From NCBI GenBank assembly GCA_013813955.1, contig JACCQW010000347.1:1-6430 (forward strand): DNA of 6,430 nucleotides. The letters are read 5' to 3'. Below, piece after piece: positions 1 to 3,810 of the stretch. This DNA is from Solirubrobacterales bacterium (GTDB lineage: Bacteria > Actinomycetota > Thermoleophilia > Solirubrobacterales > Solirubrobacteraceae). Position numbers and translations under genes: made by a program. The stretch's first letter is position 1. The number at the start of each line of letters is the position of its first letter. The notes beneath the pieces were generated by a model. The model was given only the letters and a program-made list of their open reading frames with translations. It ran no database searches and was not told the DNA's origin.

Positions 1-1
1 G

Positions 2-364
2 CCCGAGCGCCGCGAGGCCGACGGCCGCCTCGAGGTCGTCGCGCTGGAGTCCGCGGACCCGCGCTGGCTGCCGCCGGCTACCGCCGGCCTGCAGCGCCAC
101 GTCCACCGCTTCAGGGCGCTGGGATCAATGGCGCTGTCGACGTGCCAGGTCGCCGCCACGCGCGTAGACGGGATGGTGAGCCTGGCTCGCACGCGCGCGG
201 TCGACGTCGCCGCCGCGCAGCTCATCGTGCGCGAGAGCGGCGGGCACGTGGCCTTCCCGGCCTACGACGATCCGCTCGGCGCGCCGCTGGACATCGAGCC
301 GCACTCGCCGATCGTCGCCGCCCGCACGCCCGAGTCGCTCGCGCTGCTCGCGAGCATGCTCTAA
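2..364 (+). CDS. Inositol monophosphatase family protein, C-terminal part (5' end outside window)
   Basis: The reading frame is open from the window edge to TAA at 362-364, giving the last 120 residues of a protein. It matches the C-terminal half of the Mg2+-dependent inositol monophosphatase/FIG superfamily. The segment FRALGSMALSTCQVAATRVDG corresponds to the family's R-x-x-GS-A-A-(x)n-VAxGRxDG region. It is followed by AVDVAAAQLIVRESGG, the equivalent of the family motif WD-x-AA-G-x-LI-x-EAGG. The Asp of that motif (fragment residue 68) is normally a metal ligand and is kept, whereas the usual Trp before it is Val. The N-terminal metal-binding motifs lie outside the window. Members dephosphorylate inositol-1-phosphate, histidinol phosphate, fructose-1,6-bisphosphate or PAP in the cytoplasm, and the substrate cannot be decided from this fragment. 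The next gene starts 57 bp downstream on the same strand, so co-transcription is likely. Family assignment is confident; substrate is unknown. Confidence 0.85.
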   Translation, partial: PERREADGRLEVVALESADPRWLPPATAGLQRHVHRFRALGSMALSTCQVAATRVDGMVSLARTRAVDVAAAQLIVRESGGHVAFPAYDDPLGAPLDIEPHSPIVAARTPESLALLASML

Positions 365-421
365 GCCCGCCGGCGTCCCGCCGCGCGAGCCGGGGCCGGC
401 CGTCCGCCATGATGGTGGGCG

Positions 422-1465
422 ATGCTCGACCAGGCCCTCACGCAGCGGATCGCCGGACTCGTCGCGGGCGCGGACGGCTCGGCGACCGCGCTGCCGGGCG
501 ATCTGGCCGCCCTGTGCGCGGACGCCGAGCGCGACGTCGTCGCCTACACCGGCATGCGGCCCGCCGCCGGCCTGCCGTCGCCCGAGGCGGTGGGGCGGCC
601 CGCGTGGATCGCCGCCAACGTCGCCACCATGGACACCACGCTCGAGCCCGTCGCCGCGCGCGTGGGCGAGGGCCTCGGGCCGCTCGGCGCGCCGGCGCGC
701 GCGGCCGTCGGCATGGTCGTATCCGTCGAGGCGGGGGCACTCATGGGCTACCTCTCCCAGCGCGTGCTCGGTCAGTACGAGCTCGCCCTGCTGGATCCGG
801 CGAGAACGCCGCGCCTGTTGTTCGTCGCGCCGAACATCACGGCCGCCGCCCGGCGGATGGAGGTCGACGAGGCGCAGCTGCTGGCCTGGATCGCCCTGCA
901 CGAGGTGACCCACGCCGTGCAGTTCGGATCGGTCGGCTGGCTGCGCGACCACGTCGCGGGGCTGCTGGGCGAGCTGCTGGCCTCGCTGGAGCTGACCGTG
1001 GACGCCAGGGCGCTCCTGCGCCTGCCCGGCCGCGACGACTTGCGCGCGCTGGTGGACGCCGTGCGCGAGGGCGGCCTGGTAAGCGCCTTCGCCGGGCCCG
1101 AGCGGCAGGGCATCCTCGACCGGCTGCAGGTGGTCATGGCCGTGGTCGAGGGCCACGCCGAGCACGTGATGGACGTCGTCGGCGCGAGGACGCTGCAGGC
1201 CCTGCCCGAGCTGCGGGCGGCGCTGGACCGCCGGCGCCGCGAGCGCCCGCCGCTGCTGGCCCTGCTCGACCGGCTCATCGGCCTGGAGTCAAAGCTGCGC
1301 CAGTACGAGGACGGCAAGCGCTTCTGCGACGCGGTCGTGGCTGCGGCCGGCCCGGCCGCGCTTCACCGCGTCTTCGACGCCCCCGAGCGGCTGCCCACAC
1401 TGGCCGAGCTCGACGATCCGGGCGCCTGGATCAGACGAACCGGCGTTCGTGCTGTAACCCCGTAG
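422..1465 (+). CDS. Zincin-like metalloprotease family protein (DUF2342 / 'F420 biosynthesis-associated' type)
   Basis: This is a 347-residue protein, close to the usual length of the DUF2342 zincin-like family, which is found mainly in actinobacteria. The key motif is HEVTH at residues 160-164, an HExxH zinc site with Glu161 as the expected catalytic base, inside the helix LLAWIALHEVTHAVQF. A second conserved segment, VVEGHAEHVMD (241-251), should supply the third zinc ligand, probably Glu243 or a nearby His. The motif KLRQYEDGKRFC (291-302) is also typical of the family. There is no signal peptide or clear membrane segment, so it is probably cytoplasmic. Natural substrates of this family are not established, and the F420 association in some databases rests on phylogenetic co-occurrence. 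The ATG at 422 is the first in frame, with a weak Shine-Dalgarno-like GGTGGG just upstream. In many actinobacteria homologues sit beside tilS, hpt and ftsH; here an unrelated basic protein follows. Confidence 0.85.
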   Translation: MLDQALTQRIAGLVAGADGSATALPGDLAALCADAERDVVAYTGMRPAAGLPSPEAVGRPAWIAANVATMDTTLEPVAARVGEGLGPLGAPARAAVGMVVSVEAGALMGYLSQRVLGQYELALLDPARTPRLLFVAPNITAAARRMEVDEAQLLAWIALHEVTHAVQFGSVGWLRDHVAGLLGELLASLELTVDARALLRLPGRDDLRALVDAVREGGLVSAFAGPERQGILDRLQVVMAVVEGHAEHVMDVVGARTLQALPELRAALDRRRRERPPLLALLDRLIGLESKLRQYEDGKRFCDAVVAAAGPAALHRVFDAPERLPTLAELDDPGAWIRRTGVRAVTP

Positions 1466-1473
1466 CGGGAGCG

Positions 1474-1503
1474 GTTTACAAACACATGTTCGGGTAGTAC
1501 TGT
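1474..1503 (+). promoter_or_regulatory. Predicted promoter of the basic-protein gene: sigma-B/F-like, overlapping a sigma-A-like reading
   Basis: This AT-rich island stands out in a very GC-rich window. GTTTAC (1474-1479), 12 nt, then GGGTAG (1492-1497) matches the general-stress sigma-B consensus GTTTAA-N12-14-GGGTAT at 10 of 12 positions. It also fits the actinobacterial sigma-F form GTTT-N14-17-GGGTA. The same DNA can be read as a housekeeping promoter: TTTACA (1475-1480), a 17-nt spacer, then TACTGT (1498-1503). Either reading places the transcription start at about 1504-1511, leaving a 5' leader of roughly 50 nt before the start codon. Which sigma factor is used is inference. Confidence 0.55.
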
Positions 1504-1514
1504 TCGTCCGAACA
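1501..1514. promoter_or_regulatory. Perfect palindrome TGTTCGTCCGAACA, candidate operator
   Basis: Two 6-bp arms (TGTTCG and CGAACA) are separated by TC, and the site overlaps the predicted -10 region and transcription start of the basic-protein gene. A further copy of TGTTCG lies at 1487-1492, 14 bp upstream of the first arm. The position is typical of a repressor site. The arms point the opposite way to a Gram-positive LexA box (CGAAC-N4-GTTCG), so SOS control is not supported. The binding protein is unknown. Confidence 0.4.
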
Positions 1515-1544
1515 AGATTAGAACTAACAACCTTAGTCCTCTAC

Positions 1545-1551
1545 GAAAGGG
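1545..1551 (+). promoter_or_regulatory. Ribosome binding site GAAAGGG that decides the start of the basic-protein gene
   Basis: GAAAGGG ends 8 nt before the ATG at 1560 but only 2 nt before the in-frame ATG at 1554. Normal spacing is about 5-9 nt, so 1560 is favoured as the true start. The two starts differ by only two residues (Met-Thr). Confidence 0.6.
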
Positions 1552-1559
1552 ACATGACC

Positions 1560-2210
1560 ATGGCCGCCGACACCGCCTCCACCGCTTCTTCCCGGTCCGC
1601 CTCTTCCCGGTCCGCCACCGCCAACAAGGCCGCCGCAACGCGCAAGGCCAACGCCGCCAAGCGCTCGACGACCGCCAAGAAGGGCGCGCAGACCCGCGCC
1701 GCCAACCGCGGCACGGCCGCGCGCAAGACCACTGCTCGCCGCGCGAAGAGCACCGCCTCGCGCCAGCGCACCGTCGCCGCCAAGCAGGCCGCCGAGGTCC
1801 AGCGCGAGCTGCGCACGCCGGTCGCCCGCGCCGGCGAGGTCGCCGAGAAGGCCGTCCTCGTGCCGGTCGGCGCCGCGCTGATCGCCCGTGACAACCTCGT
1901 CACGACGATCAACTCCTACTCGACGCGCGCCAAGGCCGAGCGCGAGCTGCGCAGCGACCTGCGCCGCTTCGAGCGCCGCGGCACCACCGCCCGCAACCGC
2001 GTCGAGCGCGAGGTCAAGAAGACCCGCACCCGCGTGGAGCGCGAGCTGCGCCAGCGCCGCACCCGCGTGCAGCGCGACATCAGGAGCAACCCGATCACGA
2101 AGAACGTCGAGCTCGTCGGCGCCCGGGTCGAGAACGCCGTGCAGGGTGGCGTGACTGCTGCCACGCAGGCCTCCACCAAGGTCCAGGAGCGCATCGCCGC
2201 CCTCGTCTAG
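1560..2210 (+). CDS. Unrecognised basic protein: histone H1-like N-terminal tail plus hendecad coiled coil (possible nucleoid-associated or HBHA-like protein)
   Basis: I do not recognise a named family. The product is 216 residues from ATG 1560 (218 from ATG 1554). Residues 1-78 form a low-complexity Ala/Ser/Thr/Lys/Arg tail with 19 basic and only one acidic residue, like the tails of histone H1 or actinobacterial HupB. A short hydrophobic, probably helical stretch follows at about 94-118 (EKAVLVPVGAALIARDNLV); its uncharged core is too short for a membrane span. Residues 123-177 are five consecutive 11-residue units of the form R-x-R-V-x-R-E-V/L-R, predicted to make a highly charged coiled coil. 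A milder C-terminal helix ends the protein. It has no Cys, Trp or His. The hydrophobic helix followed by a charged coiled coil recalls mycobacterial heparin-binding hemagglutinin, but there the Lys-rich tail is C-terminal. DNA or RNA binding is inferred from charge alone. The gene has its own promoter, strong ribosome binding site and terminator, so it looks monocistronic. It is certainly coding by frame, codon use and repeat structure; its function is unknown. Confidence 0.8.
   Translation: MAADTASTASSRSASSRSATANKAAATRKANAAKRSTTAKKGAQTRAANRGTAARKTTARRAKSTASRQRTVAAKQAAEVQRELRTPVARAGEVAEKAVLVPVGAALIARDNLVTTINSYSTRAKAERELRSDLRRFERRGTTARNRVEREVKKTRTRVERELRQRRTRVQRDIRSNPITKNVELVGARVENAVQGGVTAATQASTKVQERIAALV
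1587..1616 (+). repeat. Exact tandem duplication of a 15-bp unit in the tail-coding region
   Basis: The unit TCTTCCCGGTCCGCC occurs twice back to back (1587-1601 and 1602-1616) without mismatch. It encodes SSRSA-SSRSA in the basic N-terminal tail. The length is a multiple of three, so copy-number change would lengthen or shorten the tail without breaking the frame. Perfect identity suggests a recent slippage event. Confidence 0.85.
1926..2090 (+). repeat. Five tandem 33-bp units encoding 11-residue (hendecad) coiled-coil repeats
   Basis: The encoded units are RAKAERELRSD, LRRFERRGTTA, RNRVEREVKKT, RTRVERELRQR and RTRVQRDIRSN, with no residues between them. The last three share R-x-R-V-x-R-E/D-V/L/I-K/R. 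The first two are more diverged, keeping a basic residue at position 3, a nonpolar residue at position 4, Glu at 5 and Arg at 6. Hydrophobic residues at positions 4 and 8 form one stripe on an alpha helix, as in right-handed hendecad coiled coils. The unit ends in a Pro directly after the fifth repeat. The similarity is mostly at protein level. Confidence 0.75.
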
Positions 2211-2290
2211 GTCACCAGAGCTTCACACACAGATCGCAGCACTGCAGCACCGTAGAGAAGGACACAAAGCAGCATCTCTCCTCCCCTGTC

Positions 2291-2326
2291 GATGCCGCGC
2301 CCTCGGGCGCGGCATCGGCGTTTTCC
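2291..2326 (+). terminator. Rho-independent-type terminator after the basic-protein gene
   Basis: A perfect 12-bp inverted repeat, GATGCCGCGCCC (2291-2302) and GGGCGCGGCATC (2305-2316), is separated by two bases. In RNA it would form an 11-bp, GC-rich stem with a CTCG tetraloop. It is followed by GGCG and a short T run (TTTT, 2321-2324). It sits 80 bp after the stop codon of the basic-protein gene and just before mrp, so it separates the two transcripts. In the rest of this gap (2211-2290) I see only three scattered GCAGCA hexamers. Confidence 0.85.
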
Positions 2327-2332
2327 TACACT
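2327..2332 (+). promoter_or_regulatory. Predicted -10 element (TACACT) of a leaderless mrp transcript
   Basis: TACACT fits the TANNNT -10 pattern and ends 6 nt before the mrp ATG, which places the transcription start at or next to the A of the start codon. The purine-rich GAGGG between them is only 1 nt from the ATG, too close to act as a normal ribosome binding site. A -35 element is not evident because that region is occupied by the preceding terminator stem. Confidence 0.5.
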
Positions 2333-2338
2333 GAGGGC

Positions 2339-3478
2339 ATGCCTTCACGAGACGAGATCCTCGAGGCGCTCGAGCGCGTCATCGACCCCGAGCTGCGCAA
2401 GTCCATCGTCGAGCTGGGCATGGTGCGCTCGATCGACGTCGCCGAGGACGGCGCGACGGCGATCACCGTGTCGCTGACCACCGCCGGCTGCCCGATCCGC
2501 AACCACTTCTCGACCGCCGTCGCGCGCGAGGCCTCCACGGTCGAAGGCGTCACCTCGGTCGAGGTCACCTTCGACGTGCTCTCGGACACCGAGAAGGCCA
2601 AGCTGCAGCAGTCCCTGGGTCGCGGCTCGCTGCCCGAGGGCGCGCTCGCCCGGGTCGCCAACGTCCTGTGCATCGGGTCGGGCAAGGGCGGGGTGGGCAA
2701 GTCCACGCTGACCGCCAACCTCGCCGCGGCGCTGACCGCCGACGGCAAGCGCGTCGGGATCCTCGACGCCGACGTCTGGGGCTACTCGATCCCACGCATG
2801 TTCGGTCTGGGCTCCGAGAAGCCGCCCGTCTCGCCGGAGCGCAAGATCCTGCCGCACGAGGCGCACGGGGTGAAGGTCATGTCGATCGGCTTCTTCGTCA
2901 AGGAGGACGCCGCCGTCGTCTGGCGCGGCCCGATGCTGCACAAGGCGCTGACCCAGTTCCTGGAGGACGTGGAGTGGGGCGAGCTGGACTACCTGCTCGT
3001 CGACCTGCCGCCCGGCACCGGTGACGTCTCGATGACGCTGGCCCAGCTGCTGCCGCAGGCGAAGTTCCTGATCGTCACCACGCCCCAGCCGACCGCGCAG
3101 AGGGTCGCCCGCCGCGCCGCCGAGATGGCCGGCAAGGTCGACCTCGAGGTGGCCGGGATCATCGAGAACATGGCCGGCTTCACCACCCCGTCGGGCGAGC
3201 GCTACGCGATCTTCGGCGAGGGCGGCGGGCAGGAGCTCGCCGACGAGCTCGACGTGCCGCTGCTGGGCAAGGTCCCGCTGACCATGCCGCTGCGCGAGCA
3301 GGCCGACGCGGGCACCCCGCTCGTGTTCACCGACCCGGACGACCCGGCCGCCCAGGCGACGCGCCAGGCCGCCCGCGGGATCGTCGCGCTCACGCCGATC
3401 GAGCTCCCTGTCCTGCAGGCTCCCGAGCCGCCGGCCGCTCCGGCACCGAAGGGTCTCAGCCTGCCGATGGCGGGGTAG
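2339..3478 (+). CDS. mrp: Mrp/ApbC/NBP35-family Fe-S cluster carrier ATPase
   Basis: This 379-residue cytoplasmic P-loop protein is of full normal length for Mrp. Residues 1 to about 85 are a MIP18 (DUF59/SufT-like) domain with the conserved TTAGCP motif (Cys51). An Mrp/NBP35 ATPase domain follows, with deviant Walker A KGGVGKS (116-122), DADVWGYSIPRMFG (143-156) and Walker B-type DYLLVDLPPGTGD (217-229). Downstream are the family segments TTPQPTAQ (247-254), IIENMAG (274-280) and IFGEGGG (291-297). Family members bind a labile Fe-S cluster, hydrolyse ATP and pass the cluster to apoproteins. The CxxC that bridges the cluster in ApbC/NBP35, expected between ENM and FGEGGG, is absent: the segment reads FTTPSGERYA. 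Cys51 and Cys111 are the only cysteines I see. A Pro/Ala-rich tail (about 356-379) is probably disordered. It converges with the ferredoxin gene 12 bp away. The family call is very secure; the carrier mechanism is less so given the missing CxxC. Confidence 0.95.
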   Translation: MPSRDEILEALERVIDPELRKSIVELGMVRSIDVAEDGATAITVSLTTAGCPIRNHFSTAVAREASTVEGVTSVEVTFDVLSDTEKAKLQQSLGRGSLPEGALARVANVLCIGSGKGGVGKSTLTANLAAALTADGKRVGILDADVWGYSIPRMFGLGSEKPPVSPERKILPHEAHGVKVMSIGFFVKEDAAVVWRGPMLHKALTQFLEDVEWGELDYLLVDLPPGTGDVSMTLAQLLPQAKFLIVTTPQPTAQRVARRAAEMAGKVDLEVAGIIENMAGFTTPSGERYAIFGEGGGQELADELDVPLLGKVPLTMPLREQADAGTPLVFTDPDDPAAQATRQAARGIVALTPIELPVLQAPEPPAAPAPKGLSLPMAG

Positions 3479-3490
3479 GCCGCGCGCAGG

Positions 3491-3754
3491 TCACGTCTTC
3501 GCGAAGTAGTCCGCGTTGATCTGCGTGAACTTGGTCCACTCCTCCGGGAGCTGGTCCTCGGCGAAGCACGCGTCGACCGGGCAGGCCTCGACGCACGCGT
3601 CACAGTCGATGCACTCCTCCGGGTCGATGTAGAGCATCTCGACGGTGTCGTAGTCGGGCTCGTCCGGCGTGGGGTGAATGCAGTCGACGGGGCAGACCTC
3701 GACACACGAGTTGTCCTTGGTGCCGATGCAGGGCTCCGCGATGACGTAGGCCAT
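3491..3754 (-). CDS. fdxA: Seven-iron ferredoxin ([3Fe-4S][4Fe-4S], FdxA type)
   Basis: This 87-residue acidic electron carrier has the cysteine spacing of seven-iron bacterial ferredoxins. By comparison with Azotobacter ferredoxin I, Cys9, Cys17 and Cys58 should hold the [3Fe-4S] cluster. Cys21, Cys48, Cys51 and Cys54 should hold the [4Fe-4S] cluster (motifs CVEVCPVDC and CIDCDACVEACP). The position that is the fourth Cys in Clostridium-type 8Fe ferredoxins is Thr12, which supports a 3Fe cluster. Cys25 is the usual free cysteine and Cys63 is extra. The linker between the two motifs (HPTPDEPDYDTVEM) is several residues longer than in ferredoxin I, and the long C-terminal extension of the Azotobacter protein is missing. 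The ATG at 3754 is preceded by AAGGA. It transfers single electrons in the cytoplasm; the partner is not identifiable here. It is divergent from the SDR gene and converges on mrp. Confidence 0.93.
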   Translation of the reverse strand: MAYVIAEPCIGTKDNSCVEVCPVDCIHPTPDEPDYDTVEMLYIDPEECIDCDACVEACPVDACFAEDQLPEEWTKFTQINADYFAKT

Positions 3755-3764
3755 GGGGTGAGGT

Positions 3765-3769
3765 TCCTT
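3765..3769 (-). promoter_or_regulatory. Ribosome binding site (AAGGA) of the ferredoxin gene
   Basis: Read on the minus strand, AAGGA lies 10 nt before the ATG at 3754. Together with the predicted start site near 3790 this gives the ferredoxin mRNA a leader of about 35 nt, in contrast to the divergent gene, which appears leaderless. Confidence 0.55.
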
Positions 3770-3796
3770 CGCTCGAGGTCGGTCTCCGGGCCGGAC

Positions 3797-3803
3797 ATAG
3801 TAT
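3797..3803. promoter_or_regulatory. Shared, near-symmetrical -10 element driving divergent transcription
   Basis: The 7-bp core ATAGTAT reads TAGTAT on the plus strand (3798-3803) and TACTAT on the minus strand (3802-3797). Both fit TANNNT. On the plus strand it ends 7 nt before the SDR ATG, predicting a leaderless mRNA. On the minus strand it predicts a start near 3790 for the ferredoxin. No good -35 hexamer is seen on either side. It is the only AT-rich spot in the 56-bp gap. Confidence 0.55.
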
Positions 3804-3810
3804 CCGCACC

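Noticed and set aside
125..1165. A 346-codon open frame on the minus strand opposite the zincin gene
   Set aside because: Its composition (His, Gln, Gly, Arg-rich) and lack of motifs mark it as antisense shadow; the sense frame has HEVTH and other family motifs.
142..1497. A 451-codon open frame on the plus strand across the IMPase end and the zincin gene
   Set aside because: It is Arg/Ala/Gly-rich with no domain, and overlaps two genes with clear motifs in another frame. It is the usual shadow frame of very GC-rich DNA.
1501..1514. LexA/SOS box
   Set aside because: The half-sites are GTTCG then CGAAC, the opposite order to the Gram-positive SOS box, with a 2-bp rather than 4-bp spacer.
1523..1537. 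Short inverted repeat ACTAA-CAACC-TTAGT in the leader of the basic-protein gene
   Set aside because: The stem is five AT-rich pairs and would be unstable; no riboswitch or attenuator features accompany it.
2255..2262. Shine-Dalgarno-like GAGAAGGA in the gap before mrp
   Set aside because: No ATG, GTG or TTG follows within a usable distance, so it does not support a small gene.
3497..3506. Palindrome CTTCGCGAAG at the 3' end of the ferredoxin gene as a terminator
   Set aside because: It lies inside coding sequence, has no loop and no T run, and is explained by the codons for Phe-Ala-Lys.
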